Assembly: GCF_001305675.1 (NCBI RefSeq)
Contig: NZ_CP011853.1
Span: forward strand, 434,001 to 498,000
Direction: 5' to 3'
Source of the DNA: Gordonia phthalatica
GTDB lineage: Bacteria > Actinomycetota > Actinomycetes > Mycobacteriales > Mycobacteriaceae
Length of the DNA stretch: 64,000 nt
This document shows, one piece after another, positions 1 through 8,621 of the stretch. The notes under the pieces were generated by a model. It searched no databases, had not been told where the DNA came from, and was given only the letters and a program-made list of their open reading frames with translations. A program made the position numbers and the translations under genes. Numbering within the stretch: the first letter of the stretch is position 1; every line of letters begins with the position of its first letter.

Positions 1-532
1 GGCCCGACAGGAACGAGCCGAGCCGCTGCGGAGCGTCGAGGAAGTCGAGCGCGTTCCGTGACGGCGGCGTGTCGACGACGATCAGGTCCCAGCGCTTCTG
101 GTCCAGCAGGCGACTGAGCTTCTCCATCGCCATGTACTCCTGCGTGCCCGAGAACGACGACGCCACCGTCTGATAGAAGCTGTTGTTCATGATCGACTCG
201 GCGCGCTCGGGAGACGACGAATGCTCGATCACCATGTCGTCGAAGGTCCGACGCATGTCGAGCATCATCGCGTCGAGGGTCCCGACACCCGGCTCGCCCG
301 CACGATCGAGGGGGACCGGCTGCGGTTCGTTGGTGAGTTCGCTCATCCCCAACGACTGCGCCAGCCTGCGGGCCGGGTCGATCGTCAGAACGGCCACATT
401 GCGACCGTTCTCGGCGGCGTGCAGGGCCATCGCAGCGGCGGTCGTGGTCTTGCCGACGCCGCCGGAGCCGCAGCAGACCACCACGCGGGTCGCGGGGTCG
501 GCGAGGACGGACCCCATCTTCAGATCGGGCAT
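1..532 (-). CDS. Get3/ArsA-type ATPase, BagB-like (3' end cut off)
   Basis: The gene starts at an ATG three bases after the stop of its partner and runs off the left edge, leaving 177 residues. Around residues 20-30 it carries the deviant Walker A loop CGSGGVGKTT, followed by TIDPARRLA and VVDTPPSRNALDFLD, the pattern of ArsA/Get3 ATPases. In M. tuberculosis the adjacent genes Rv3679 and Rv3680 (BagA/BagB) form a Get3-like complex, and the order and orientation match here. The two genes are probably one operon encoding a heteromeric cytoplasmic ATPase. The missing C-terminal half prevents any judgement of the client-binding region. Confidence 0.9.
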   Translation of the reverse strand, partial: MPDLKMGSVLADPATRVVVCCGSGGVGKTTTAAAMALHAAENGRNVAVLTIDPARRLAQSLGMSELTNEPQPVPLDRAGEPGVGTLDAMMLDMRRTFDDMVIEHSSSPERAESIMNNSFYQTVASSFSGTQEYMAMEKLSRLLDQKRWDLIVVDTPPSRNALDFLDAPQRLGSFLSG

Positions 533-535
533 GCC

Positions 536-1570
536 TTACGCACCAGCCTTCTTCAGGATCGCGGACAGTTCGTACAGTGCGCCCAGGTCGACGCCGTTCT
601 CGACGGTCGGCAGCTCCACCTGCGCGGTGTCGATCTCGTCGAGCTCGGCGCGGGCGATCTGCTGCGCCTGCAGTCGTGAGGCGTAGTCGATGGTCTCGGT
701 CAGCAGGCCGGCGAGGTCGTCGGGCGCCAGGTGGACGCCGACGTCCGCGAGGGCCTTCTCGATGCGCGCCGAGTCGATCTCGCCCTCGGCGATCGAATCC
801 GACTCGGACTCCGGCAGGTACGCGGGATTGGCGCGGTTGATGACGATGGTGCCGATGTGCAGGCCCTTGCCGCGCAGTTCGGCGACCGCCTCGATGGTCT
901 CCTGCACCGGCATCGCCTCCAGCAGGGTGCACAGGTGGACCATGGTGTCCGGCGAGTGCAGCAGGGCCGCGACGCCTTCCGACTGGTTGCGGATGGGGCC
1001 GCTCTTGGCGAGGTCGCGCATCGCGGTCGTGACGTCGAGGAAGTTGCCGATCCGGCCGGTGGGCGGGGCGTCGACGACGATCACGTCGTACAGGCGCGCA
1101 CCCTGCTTGTCGGTCGCGATGACGCGTTCCTTGATCTTGCCGGTCACCAGGACGTCCTTGAGGCCCGGTGCGACGGTCGTGACGAAGTCGATGGCGCCGA
1201 CCTTCTTGATGGCGCGACCGGCGAACCCGAGGTTGTAGAACATGTCGAGGTACTCCAGCAGCGCGTGCTCGATCTGCAGTGCCAGCGCCCAGACCGTCCC
1301 GCCGCCCTCCATCGCGACCAGTTGCGTGTCGGTCGGCGGCAGCGGAGGCACGTCGAAGAGCTGGGCGATCGCCTGGCGCTCCTCGCATTCCACCAGCAGG
1401 ACCTTCTTGCCTTGGGAGGCGAAGGTGAGCGCCAGTGCCGCCGCCACGGTCGTCTTGCCGGTTCCGCCCTTGCCGGACACGAAATGCAGGCGTGCGTCGC
1501 CCGCCTCGGCGGGCCACACCCCGGGGCCGTTCTTCAGAACTTCGTTGACCACGTCGATCACCTTATCCAC
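536..1570 (-). CDS. Get3/ArsA-type ATPase, BagA-like
   Basis: A 344-residue protein, close to the 340 residues of M. tuberculosis Rv3679. It has the P-loop SGKGGTGKTTVAA near residue 32, LLVECEERQA after strand 2 (switch I region) and VVDAPPTGRIGNFLD (switch II), all typical of ArsA/Get3 ATPases. The start is GTG (GTGGATAAG), 42 bases from the divergent DUF4177 gene. It is the first gene of a tightly spaced pair. The family couples ATP hydrolysis to handling of membrane or metal cargo; in mycobacteria the pair is linked to membrane or stress physiology. The true client is not visible from sequence. Confidence 0.93.
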   Translation of the reverse strand: MDKVIDVVNEVLKNGPGVWPAEAGDARLHFVSGKGGTGKTTVAAALALTFASQGKKVLLVECEERQAIAQLFDVPPLPPTDTQLVAMEGGGTVWALALQIEHALLEYLDMFYNLGFAGRAIKKVGAIDFVTTVAPGLKDVLVTGKIKERVIATDKQGARLYDVIVVDAPPTGRIGNFLDVTTAMRDLAKSGPIRNQSEGVAALLHSPDTMVHLCTLLEAMPVQETIEAVAELRGKGLHIGTIVINRANPAYLPESESDSIAEGEIDSARIEKALADVGVHLAPDDLAGLLTETIDYASRLQAQQIARAELDEIDTAQVELPTVENGVDLGALYELSAILKKAGA

Positions 1571-1611
1571 CGCGTCTACTGCGCCCGAAGATAACCGATA
1601 AGGTTGACGTC

Positions 1612-1776
1612 ATGAGTGAAGTCACCGCTTGGGAATACGTCACCGTTCCGCTGCTCACGCACGCGACCAAACAGATCCTCGATCAGTGGGGCGCGGACGG
1701 CTGGGAACTGGTGAGCGTTCTGCAGGGACCCACCGGTGAACAGCACGTGGCCTACCTCAAGCGTCCGAAGGCGTGA
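1612..1776 (+). CDS. DUF4177 small protein (Rv3678A-like)
   Basis: A 54-residue protein with the DUF4177 pattern: WEYVTVPLL at the N terminus, then a helix and GADGWELVSVLQ, ending AYLKRPKA. The M. tuberculosis counterpart at the same place is of similar size. The TAAGGT box at 1599-1604 lies 7 bases before the ATG, and there is no Shine-Dalgarno sequence, so the message is probably leaderless. The next gene starts 4 bases after the stop, so the two are almost certainly co-transcribed. The function of the domain is unknown. Confidence 0.85.
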   Translation: MSEVTAWEYVTVPLLTHATKQILDQWGADGWELVSVLQGPTGEQHVAYLKRPKA

Positions 1777-1780
1777 TGTC

Positions 1781-2254
1781 ATGAGCGGACAGTGGTCGCA
1801 GCGCCTGGCCGAACTCGGCATCGAACTCCCGGCTGTCGTGCAGCCGGTCGGCAGCTACACGCCGGCCCTGCGCGTCGGCGATCTGGTCTACACCTCCGGA
1901 CAGATTCCCGTCGCGGGCGGCGAGATCACGGTCACCGGCAAGGTGTCCGACGGCGCCGAGGGCATCGTGGCGCCGGAACGCGCCCAGGAGGCCGCGCGCC
2001 TGTGCGCGCTGAACGCGCTGGCCGCCGTGCACGCCGAAGTCGGGATCGACTCGGTGGTCCGCGTGGTCAAGGTGGTCGGCTTCGTCGCCTCGGCTCCCGG
2101 CTTCACCGGCCAGTCCGGTGTCATCAACGGCGCCTCCGACTTCCTCGGTGAGGTCTTCGGCGATGCGGGCGTGCACGCCCGGTCGGCCGTCGGCGTCGCC
2201 GAACTCCCGCTCGGCGTCCCCGTCGAGGTGGAGATCGTCGTCCAGGTGAACTGA
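1781..2254 (+). CDS. RidA/YjgF family protein (Rv3678c-like)
   Basis: A 157-residue RidA-fold protein. The start used is the ATG of MSGQWSQRLAELG, just behind the DUF4177 stop. Family features are SYTPALRVGDLVYTSGQIP near residues 24-42 and HARSAVGVAELPLGVPVEVE near the C terminus. The Arg in HARS matches the catalytic Arg of enamine/imine deaminases. RidA proteins hydrolyse reactive 2-aminoacrylate-type intermediates in the cytoplasm. This longer subgroup, around 150 residues, is widespread beside DUF4177 in Mycobacteriales, and its substrate has not been shown. Confidence 0.88.
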   Translation: MSGQWSQRLAELGIELPAVVQPVGSYTPALRVGDLVYTSGQIPVAGGEITVTGKVSDGAEGIVAPERAQEAARLCALNALAAVHAEVGIDSVVRVVKVVGFVASAPGFTGQSGVINGASDFLGEVFGDAGVHARSAVGVAELPLGVPVEVEIVVQVN

Positions 2255-2258
2255 CCCG

Positions 2259-2867
2259 GTGTCGGTCGGCAGCGGTCCGCGGCTGCGGACGTCCGCAGCA
2301 CCGGAGCAGCAGGAGGCGGAGATCCTCGCTGCTGCTCGACGAGAGTTCTCCGAAGTCGGTGTCCGACGCGCGGGCATGGATTCGGTTGCGCGTGCTGCGG
2401 GAGTCTCCCGCAGCACGCTCTATCGCCGATTCCCCAACAAGGACGCGCTGCTCGCCGCGGTCGGCGAGGACATCGCGGCCGACACCATGGAACGACTGGC
2501 CCTTGCGGTGCGGGACCTGTCTCCGCACGACGCGGTGGTCGAAGCCTTCGTCGAATGTGCGCGCATGGTGTCCGGCGACCCGTTGATCCGACGGCTGTTC
2601 CTCGACGAACCCGACCTCACCGGTGTCCTGGTGAGCCAGGCGTCCCGCGGTGCCGGCGCTTTTCTCGAGGCGTCGAGCTCGGCGATCGCCGCGACGCTCC
2701 GGCACACCGGGGCCACCATGCCCGACGACGACCTCGCGCTGGTCTCCGAGCACTTCGTGCGGATCGCGTTGTCGCTGACCCAGATCCAGACCGGCCGGCT
2801 CGACGTCGCCGACCTCGACTCGGTCCGCGAGTACGCGGTACGGCTGCTGGCCCCGCTCGTCTCCTGA
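2259..2867 (+). CDS. TetR family transcriptional regulator
   Basis: A 202-residue regulator with a GTG start 4 bases behind ridA. The N-terminal domain (residues about 20-65) has the TetR helix-turn-helix: GMDSVARAAGVSRSTLYRRF followed by PNKDALLAAV. The C-terminal half is helical and diverse, as usual for ligand-binding domains. It sits in the DUF4177-ridA transcription unit and may regulate that unit or the downstream hydrolase gene. No clear operator is visible. Confidence 0.9.
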   Translation: MSVGSGPRLRTSAAPEQQEAEILAAARREFSEVGVRRAGMDSVARAAGVSRSTLYRRFPNKDALLAAVGEDIAADTMERLALAVRDLSPHDAVVEAFVECARMVSGDPLIRRLFLDEPDLTGVLVSQASRGAGAFLEASSSAIAATLRHTGATMPDDDLALVSEHFVRIALSLTQIQTGRLDVADLDSVREYAVRLLAPLVS

Positions 2868-2912
2868 TCCGGGCACACCCGCTCGGCCGACGGCGCTGAG
2901 TAGGCTTGGTGA

Positions 2913-3752
2913 ATGGCTCCCGAGAAGACTCCCGACACCGACTCCGCGATGCCCGTCCACCCCGCTTACGGGGTGCTGCGGGAAGTGACCCCGTTCGCGT
3001 CGGTGGTGCTCTGCGACAACCCCGGCTCCTTCGAGTTGGACGGCACCAACACCTGGATCCTCCGGGCACCCGGCTCCCCGACGTCGGTGGTCGTCGACCC
3101 GGGGCCGGCGAAGCACGGCAAGCACGTCCGCACGGTCGTCGAGCACGCGGGCGAGGTGGAACTGGTGCTGATCAGTCATCGTCACCACGATCACGTCGGT
3201 GCGTGCAAGAAGATGCGCAAGCTGACCGGAGCGCCGCAGCGGGCGTTCACCGACACGTACTCGTCCGACGCGCCGCGCTTCCGCGACCGGGAGGTGATCG
3301 AGGCCGCGGGCGTCACGATCACCGTCCTGCACACGCCCGGCCACACCGCCGATTCCACCAGTTTCCTCGTGGAATGGGAGGGGCAGCGCGCACTGCTGAG
3401 CGGTGACACCATCCTCGGCTTCGGCACCACGGTGCTCGATCCGACCGACGGCACCCTCGCCGACTACTTCAACTCGCTGAACCGGCTGATCGTCGAGGCG
3501 TCCGACGCGGCTCTGCTGCCCGCGCACGGTCCCGACCACCCGGAGGTGGGACCGATCGCGCGGTACTACAAGCAGCACCGCGAGGAGCGACTCCAGCAGA
3601 TCGTCGATGCGCTCGACGACCTCGGCGTGTCGGCGAAGAAGGCGAAGCCGATGAAGGTCGTGAAGTCGGTGTACCGCGACGTCGACAAGAAGCTGTGGCC
3701 GGCCGCCAAGATGTCGGTCAAGGCGCAGCTGGAGTACCTGCGTACTCGCTGA
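2913..3752 (+). CDS. Metallo-beta-lactamase-fold hydrolase (Rv3677c-like)
   Basis: A 279-residue protein with the MBL zinc motif SHRHHDHVGACK near residues 90-101, then HTPGHT, LLSGDTILGFG and LPAHGPDH, giving the full HxHxDH-H-D-H ligand set. The N-terminal part DGTNTWILR and the C-terminal helical tail resemble LACTB2-type hydrolases, some of which cut RNA. TAGGCT at 2901-2906 lies 6 bases before the ATG, so the transcript is probably leaderless. The M. tuberculosis homologue also lies next to crp. The substrate is unknown. Confidence 0.9.
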   Translation: MAPEKTPDTDSAMPVHPAYGVLREVTPFASVVLCDNPGSFELDGTNTWILRAPGSPTSVVVDPGPAKHGKHVRTVVEHAGEVELVLISHRHHDHVGACKKMRKLTGAPQRAFTDTYSSDAPRFRDREVIEAAGVTITVLHTPGHTADSTSFLVEWEGQRALLSGDTILGFGTTVLDPTDGTLADYFNSLNRLIVEASDAALLPAHGPDHPEVGPIARYYKQHREERLQQIVDALDDLGVSAKKAKPMKVVKSVYRDVDKKLWPAAKMSVKAQLEYLRTR

Positions 3753-3771
3753 CCAGGCGAACCCGAGCAGA

Positions 3772-3814
3772 CACGAACGAGGTGCGCTGGAAGTTCCAGC
3801 GCACCTCGTTCGTG
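3772..3814. terminator. Bidirectional hairpin between convergent genes
   Basis: A perfect 21-bp stem (3772-3792 with 3794-3814) centred on one base, between the ends of the hydrolase gene and crp. There is no long T-run, so it is either a bidirectional terminator or a 3' protective structure. It abuts the dispersed repeat that starts at 3814. Confidence 0.7.
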
Positions 3815-3866
3815 GTTTCGACTCGCTTCGCGGTTCCTGAGCTCCGTCGAAGGGCGCTCAACCAGC
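3814..3866. repeat. Dispersed GGTTTCGAC...GCTCAACCAGC repeat, copy A
   Basis: The element begins GGTTTCGAC (3814-3822) and ends GCTCAACCAGC (3856-3866). The same two ends occur, inverted, at 13,399-13,443 and as a head-to-head pair at 50,938-51,032. It fills most of the gap between the terminator and crp and does not look coding. Confidence 0.7.
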
Positions 3867-3876
3867 GGGGAGAGAG

Positions 3877-4551
3877 CTAGCGTGCTCGCCGCGCCAACCG
3901 CTCGGAGTCCGCGATGAGGACGCTCTTGCCCTCGAGGCGCAGCCAGCCGCGCTGAGCGAAGTCGGCGAGCGCCTTGTTCACGGTCTCGCGGGAGGCGCCG
4001 ACCAACTGGGCGATCTCCTCCTGGGTCAGGTCGTGGGTGACGCGCAGCGCGCCGCCCTCCTGCGTACCGAAACGCTGTGCCAGCTGCAGCAGCTGCTTGG
4101 CGACACGTCCGGGCACATCGGTGAAGATCAGGTCGGCCAGGTTGTTGTTGGTGCGACGCAGGCGACGGGCCAGGACACGCAGCAACTGCTCGGCGATCTC
4201 CGGGCGGTCCTTGATCCACTTGCGCAGCGCATCGCGGTCCATCGTCACGGCACGCACCTCGGTGACCGTGGTGGCCGACGACGTACGGGGTCCGGGGTCG
4301 AAGATCGACAGTTCACCGAACATGTCCGACGGGCCCATGATCGTCAGCAGGTTCTCACGGCCGTCCGGCGAACGGCGGCCGAGCTTCACCTTGCCCGACA
4401 GGATGATGTAGAGCCGATCGCCCGGTTCGCCCTCGTGGAAGATCACATGGCCGCGTGGAAACTCGACCGGCTGAAGTTCTTTCGCGAGAGCAGCGACGGC
4501 AGTGGGCTCAACGCCCTGGAATATCCCTGCCCGTGCTAGTACTTCTTCCAC
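3877..4551 (-). CDS. crp: cAMP receptor protein Crp (Rv3676-like)
   Basis: A 224-residue CRP/FNR regulator. Residues 20-115 form the cyclic-nucleotide domain, with GEPGDRLYIILSGKVKLG and the phosphate-binding cassette FGELSIFDPGPRTSSATT. The C-terminal winged helix has LTQEEIAQLVGASRETVNKAL as its recognition helices. Start is GTG. In M. tuberculosis Crp binds cAMP and controls hundreds of genes. An adenylate cyclase at 29,233-30,792 in this window is a plausible cAMP source. The 160-base upstream gap has a TATGAT box but no clear Crp palindrome. Confidence 0.96.
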   Translation of the reverse strand: MEEVLARAGIFQGVEPTAVAALAKELQPVEFPRGHVIFHEGEPGDRLYIILSGKVKLGRRSPDGRENLLTIMGPSDMFGELSIFDPGPRTSSATTVTEVRAVTMDRDALRKWIKDRPEIAEQLLRVLARRLRRTNNNLADLIFTDVPGRVAKQLLQLAQRFGTQEGGALRVTHDLTQEEIAQLVGASRETVNKALADFAQRGWLRLEGKSVLIADSERLARRAR

Positions 4552-4607
4552 CTAAAGAACCTCTCTCGTTACATTCGCCGCGTCCAGTGACAAAGACTAC
4601 GTGAAAA

Positions 4608-4613
4608 ATCATA
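4608..4613 (-). promoter_or_regulatory. Candidate -10 box of crp
   Basis: On the minus strand TATGAT lies 57 bases upstream of the crp GTG. A poor -35-like GTGAAC sits 18 bases further upstream, and GAGAGG precedes the start codon by about 8 bases. Matched by eye only. Confidence 0.45.
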
Positions 4614-4712
4614 GATGTTGGGTTGGTCACTGTTCACATTAGTGGGCAACTACCGCGCGTCGTACTCGGCGTGTCGCGGTGTGACGGCCCGGAATTGCGT
4701 GGAATCAGACGG

Positions 4713-4970
4713 TCACGAAGCCCGGGTGATGGTGGCGTCGTCGGCCTCCGCGGACGGCCGAGCGGTGCGGCGACTGCGCAGTTCGTCGAGGGCGGAAGGC
4801 AATCCGTCCTTGGCGAGGCGACTGACGTCGGTGTCGTCGGCGTCGGCCAGGAACTCTTCGACGTGAGCGCGGCTGACGGACAGTCGATCCAGTGAGTTCT
4901 GAACCTTGTCCATGGCGATGGCGAAAAGCATCAGCGCAGCGGGGAAGAGAAGTCCGGCCAGTCCTTGCAT
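4713..4970 (-). CDS. Small single-pass membrane protein, unknown function
   Basis: An 85-residue protein whose first 20 residues form one hydrophobic segment (LLFPAALMLFAIAM), followed by a charged cytoplasmic-looking tail (VEEFLADADDTDVSRLAKDG). The ATG at 4970 is preferred over a TTG two codons upstream. It lies in the slot of Rv3675, itself an unknown membrane protein of similar size class, between crp and nth. No enzymatic motif is seen. Confidence 0.65.
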   Translation of the reverse strand: MQGLAGLLFPAALMLFAIAMDKVQNSLDRLSVSRAHVEEFLADADDTDVSRLAKDGLPSALDELRSRRTARPSAEADDATITRAS

Positions 4971-5109
4971 ATTCAACAGTAAACACCCCGTCAGGTGGCC
5001 TCCACCAAACTCAGCGGACGGTCGTCACCGAGTTGTGACCTGCGGATACGCCGCGTCGGGGCCTCGCGGTGGCACGGGTCCTCGACGCCGACGGCTAACC
5101 TGGTCTGTT

Positions 5110-5850
5110 GTGGGACGACGCAAGGAGGAGACCAGGCTGGGCCTGGTCCGACGTGCGCGGCGAATGAACCGATCGCTGCAGGTCGCGTTCCCGCACGTCT
5201 ACTGCGAATTGGACTTCACGACGCCGCTGGAACTGTCGGTCGCCACGATCCTCTCCGCGCAGTGCACCGACGTGCGTGTGAACCAGGTGACGCCCGCCCT
5301 GTTCGCGAGGTATCCCGATGCACGCGCGTACGCCGAGGCCGACCGTGTGGAACTGGAGGAGATGATCCACTCCACCGGGTTCTATCGGAACAAGGCGAAC
5401 TCGATCATCGGCCTCGGGCAGGCGCTGGTGTCCCAGTACGACGGCGAGGTTCCGCACACCCTGAAGGAACTCGTGAAGCTGCCCGGGTTCGGCCGCAAGA
5501 CCGCGAACGTGGTGCTGGGCAACGCTTTCGGCGTTCCCGGAATCACCGTCGACACGCACTTCGGTCGCCTGGTCCGACGGTGGGGCTGGACCGAGGAGAC
5601 CGATCCGGTCAAGGTGGAGCGGGAGATCGGTGAACTGTTCGAGAAGCGTGACTGGACCGACCTGTCGCACCGCATCATCTTCCACGGCCGCCGCGTGTGC
5701 CATGCCCGCAAACCCGCGTGCGGCGTGTGCGTCCTGGCCAAGGACTGCCCGTCGTACGGGGAGGGGCCGACCGACAAGGGGCAGGCCGCGGCTCTGGTCA
5801 AGGGACCGGAGACCGAGCACCTGCTCCGTATCGCTGGAGTCACCGAGTGA
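5110..5850 (+). CDS. nth: Endonuclease III
   Basis: A 246-residue DNA glycosylase/AP lyase, the usual length for Nth. It has the helix-hairpin-helix LPGFGRKTANVVL containing the catalytic Lys, VDTHFGRLVRRWG with the catalytic Asp, and a C-terminal 4Fe-4S cluster C-x6-C-x2-C-x5-C (from CHARKPAC to LAKDC). It removes oxidised pyrimidines in base excision repair. The GTG at 5110 is chosen because TAACCT (5096-5101) lies 8 bases before it, without a Shine-Dalgarno sequence, which suggests a leaderless message. The stop overlaps the next start (GTGA). Confidence 0.95.
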   Translation: MGRRKEETRLGLVRRARRMNRSLQVAFPHVYCELDFTTPLELSVATILSAQCTDVRVNQVTPALFARYPDARAYAEADRVELEEMIHSTGFYRNKANSIIGLGQALVSQYDGEVPHTLKELVKLPGFGRKTANVVLGNAFGVPGITVDTHFGRLVRRWGWTEETDPVKVEREIGELFEKRDWTDLSHRIIFHGRRVCHARKPACGVCVLAKDCPSYGEGPTDKGQAAALVKGPETEHLLRIAGVTE

Positions 5851-6527
5851 AGTTCTTGAAGGAGCCCGCGGCTCGCGCGACCATCGTGTTCGTCGTCATC
5901 GCGCTCGCGTTCATCGTGGCGCTGTGGCCGCGGGACAAGCCGTCCGACGAGGCGCCGACGTCGGCCACCGCCACCCCGAGCGCCACCGTCCCGCAGGTGA
6001 GCGACGACGAGATGTCCCGGCTCCGCACCGACGCGGCGCTGCGCCCGTGCCCGGCGGGAACCGCTGCGCCCGGCCCCGACGCGGTCCTCGCCGGCGTCAC
6101 GGCGCCGTGCATGCAGTCCGGCGCTCCGGTAAACCTCGGGGTCGCGACCGCGGGCAAGCCGCTCGTCATCAACATGTGGGCGGTCTGGTGCCTGCCGTGC
6201 CGCAAGGAGATGCCGATCTTCGACCAGTTCTCCCAGCAGGCGGGTGATCGTCTCAACGTTCTCGCCGTCCACGCCAGGGAGGGCGGCGACAACCAGGTCT
6301 TCGTCCTCAAGTTCCTCGAGGAGGTCGGGGTGCACGTTCCCGTCGTCACCGACCCGGAGGGGACGATCGCGAAGGCGCTCGGCGCGCCGCGCGTGTTCCC
6401 GTCGACGATCCTCGTGCGCGCCGACGGCACCGTCGCGAAGGTGCTTCCACAGCTGTTCACTTCGCAGCAGCAGCTGGCCGCAGCGGTTCGCGAGAACCTC
6501 GGCGTCGACGTGCCGGTCGCGGGATGA
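5847..6527 (+). CDS. Membrane-anchored TlpA-type thioredoxin (Rv3673c-like)
   Basis: A 226-residue protein with a GTG start overlapping the nth stop. Residues about 8-27 form one membrane anchor (ATIVFVVIALAFIVAL), followed by a Thr/Pro-rich linker and a TlpA/thioredoxin domain with WCLPC as the redox site and a cis-Pro loop RVFPSTILV. Such proteins act on the outer face of the membrane in disulfide chemistry or cytochrome c maturation. Two extra Cys (CPAG and APCMQS) precede the domain. The order nth-tlpA-nudix-marP matches M. tuberculosis. Confidence 0.9.
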   Translation: MKFLKEPAARATIVFVVIALAFIVALWPRDKPSDEAPTSATATPSATVPQVSDDEMSRLRTDAALRPCPAGTAAPGPDAVLAGVTAPCMQSGAPVNLGVATAGKPLVINMWAVWCLPCRKEMPIFDQFSQQAGDRLNVLAVHAREGGDNQVFVLKFLEEVGVHVPVVTDPEGTIAKALGAPRVFPSTILVRADGTVAKVLPQLFTSQQQLAAAVRENLGVDVPVAG

Positions 6528-6559
6528 GTGAGGACCGTGATCGATGAATGGGGACCGCG

Positions 6560-7378
6560 ATGAGTAAGGACAGGGACATCCGGATCGGTGCGCTGGTGTC
6601 CCGCGAGGAGATCCCACCGTGGCTGCGTGCGGTCACCGACGACCCGTACATCGTGAACGAGAAGGTCTTGAACCGGGGCGGCGGACGCGCCCGGCTCGCG
6701 GCGGCCTTCCAGGCGCAGCGCCGCGCGGCGGTGCTGGTCCTGATGTCCGGGTCCTTCGATCCTGACCCGACGTCGCCCGGCGGGCTGCCGCTCGACGCGG
6801 ACGTCCTCCTCACCGAACGCGCGGCCACACTCCGGACGCACAGCGGGCAGGTCGCCTTCCCCGGCGGAAGCCGGGACCCGGGCGACGACTACCCGGTCGG
6901 CACCGCGATGCGCGAGGCCAACGAGGAGACCGGGCTCGTCGACGACGGTGTCACCGTGCTCGCCAACCTTCCGGGCTTCCCCGTGCCGACCGGTTTCGAA
7001 GTGCATCCGGTGCTCGCGCACTGGGCGCACCCGACGCACGTCTACGCCGTCGATCAGGGTGAGACGGCTCGCGTGAGCCGCGCCAACCTTCGGGAACTCC
7101 TGGCCCCGGAGAACCGTTTCCAGGTCAGTCGATCGGTCGCCGGCGTCCGCGTCTACAAGGGGCCCGCCTTCATGCACGAGGGCATGCTGGTGTGGGGCTT
7201 CACCGGCGGGCTGATCGCCGCGATCAGCGAGGCCGCCGGGTGGGACGTCCCGTGGGACACCGACGACGTGCGTCCGCTGGAGCAGATGATCGCCGAGACC
7301 GGCGGCCGTCAAGTGTCCGGATTCGTGGACCCGCCGCCCGGCGGAGTCCCCGCCGCCGACCCGAACGGAGATCGATGA
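6560..7378 (+). CDS. CoA-type Nudix hydrolase (Rv3672c-like)
   Basis: A 272-residue protein from the ATG of MSKDRDIRIG; an ATG four codons upstream is also possible, but GGGGACC sits better in front of the chosen one. It has the UPF0035/CoA signature LLTERAATLRTHSGQVAFPG and the Nudix helix AMREANEETGL. The first acidic residue of the Nudix box is Asp rather than Glu, with the spacing typical of the CoA-pyrophosphatase branch. It probably hydrolyses CoA or acyl-CoA. Its stop overlaps the marP start (ATGA). Confidence 0.88.
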   Translation: MSKDRDIRIGALVSREEIPPWLRAVTDDPYIVNEKVLNRGGGRARLAAAFQAQRRAAVLVLMSGSFDPDPTSPGGLPLDADVLLTERAATLRTHSGQVAFPGGSRDPGDDYPVGTAMREANEETGLVDDGVTVLANLPGFPVPTGFEVHPVLAHWAHPTHVYAVDQGETARVSRANLRELLAPENRFQVSRSVAGVRVYKGPAFMHEGMLVWGFTGGLIAAISEAAGWDVPWDTDDVRPLEQMIAETGGRQVSGFVDPPPGGVPAADPNGDR

Positions 7379-8577
7379 GCGGATCGTTGTGGGTCGACCT
7401 GGTGATCCTCGGGGTGGCGCTGCTCGCAGGCCTGAGCGGCTACCGCCAGGGGGCCGCGGCGTCGGCCCTCGCCTTCTTCGGCGTCGTCCTGGGTGCCGTC
7501 GCCGGCATCCTGCTGGCGCCGATCATCATCCAACGCTTCGACGACCAGCGGCTGCGGCTGCTGGTCGGGATCATGCTCATCGTCCTGCTGGTCGTGATCG
7601 GTGAGATCGCAGGCATGGTGCTCGGTCGCGCGGCCCGCAGCAGCATCCACTCGCCGGGACTGCGGCGCGTCGACAGCTGGGTGGGATCACTCCTGCAGGT
7701 GGTGGCGATCATCATCGCCGCCTGGCTGCTGGCGTTCCCGCTCCGCAGCTCCGAGCAGCTGAAGATCGCGTCGGCGATCGACGACTCGACGGTCATCCAG
7801 ACCGTCGACCGGGTGGCGCCGCAATGGGTGCGCAACATCCCCAACGAGTTCACCGAGCTCGTCGAGAGCTCCGGCCTCAAGGAGGTCATCGGGCCGTTCG
7901 GGGAGACCCGCGTCGCGACCGTCGACGTCCCCGATCCCAGCCTGGTCGATCAGCCGGGTGTGCGATCGGCACGGCCCAGCGTCATCAAGATCACCGGCGT
8001 CGCGCACATGTGCAGCCAAGCCCTGGAGGGCAGCGGCTTCGTCGTCTCCCCGGAACGCGTCATGACCAACGCGCACGTGGTCGCGGGCACCGACACGGTC
8101 AGCGTCCACACCGTCGGCGGTCGTACCCTCCCCGCCACCGTCGTCTGGTTCAATCCGCGCAACGACGTCGCCGTCCTCGATGTGCCCGGGCTGCGGGCAC
8201 CGGCTCTCAAGTTCGCCGCCGACCAGGCCTCGACGGGCGACGATGCGATCGCCCTCGGCTACCCGGAGAACGGCCCGTTCACGGTGACCCCGCTGCGGGT
8301 GCGGAACATCGTGAACCTGAACGGCCAGGACATCTTCGACAGCCCGCGGAAGGTGGAGCGCGAGGTCTACACGGTCCGCGGCAGCATCCGGTCCGGCAAC
8401 TCGGGCGGACCGATGATCGCGCCGAACGGCGATGTCCTGGGGGTGATCTTCGGTGCCGCCGAGGACCCGACCGACGACACCGGCTTCGTCCTCACCGCGC
8501 AGCAGGTGCAGAAGGACCTCGTCGCGTCGGAGAAGAACAACGCCGAGGTCAGCACCCAGCAGTGCGTGCGTTCCTGA
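7375..8577 (+). CDS. marP: Periplasmic serine protease MarP with membrane domain
   Basis: A 400-residue protein: four N-terminal membrane segments (about residues 5-120, CvpA-like) and a trypsin-fold protease domain. The triad is His234 (TNAHVVAGT), Asp264 (RNDVAVLD) and Ser343 (SGNSGGPM), nearly the same numbering as M. tuberculosis MarP. Two Cys (HMCSQ and the C-terminal QQCVRS) can form the known activity-controlling disulfide. MarP is needed for acid and oxidative stress resistance in mycobacteria. It is translationally coupled to the Nudix gene. Confidence 0.95.
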   Translation: MSGSLWVDLVILGVALLAGLSGYRQGAAASALAFFGVVLGAVAGILLAPIIIQRFDDQRLRLLVGIMLIVLLVVIGEIAGMVLGRAARSSIHSPGLRRVDSWVGSLLQVVAIIIAAWLLAFPLRSSEQLKIASAIDDSTVIQTVDRVAPQWVRNIPNEFTELVESSGLKEVIGPFGETRVATVDVPDPSLVDQPGVRSARPSVIKITGVAHMCSQALEGSGFVVSPERVMTNAHVVAGTDTVSVHTVGGRTLPATVVWFNPRNDVAVLDVPGLRAPALKFAADQASTGDDAIALGYPENGPFTVTPLRVRNIVNLNGQDIFDSPRKVEREVYTVRGSIRSGNSGGPMIAPNGDVLGVIFGAAEDPTDDTGFVLTAQQVQKDLVASEKNNAEVSTQQCVRS

Positions 8578-8621
8578 CGACCGCGGCCGGCGTCGTCAGG
8601 ACAGTGGGGCCGGACCGGGGG

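Noticed and set aside
4552..4712. Crp autoregulatory site
   Set aside because: The TGTGA(N6)TCACA palindrome could not be found; only isolated GTGA half-sites occur.
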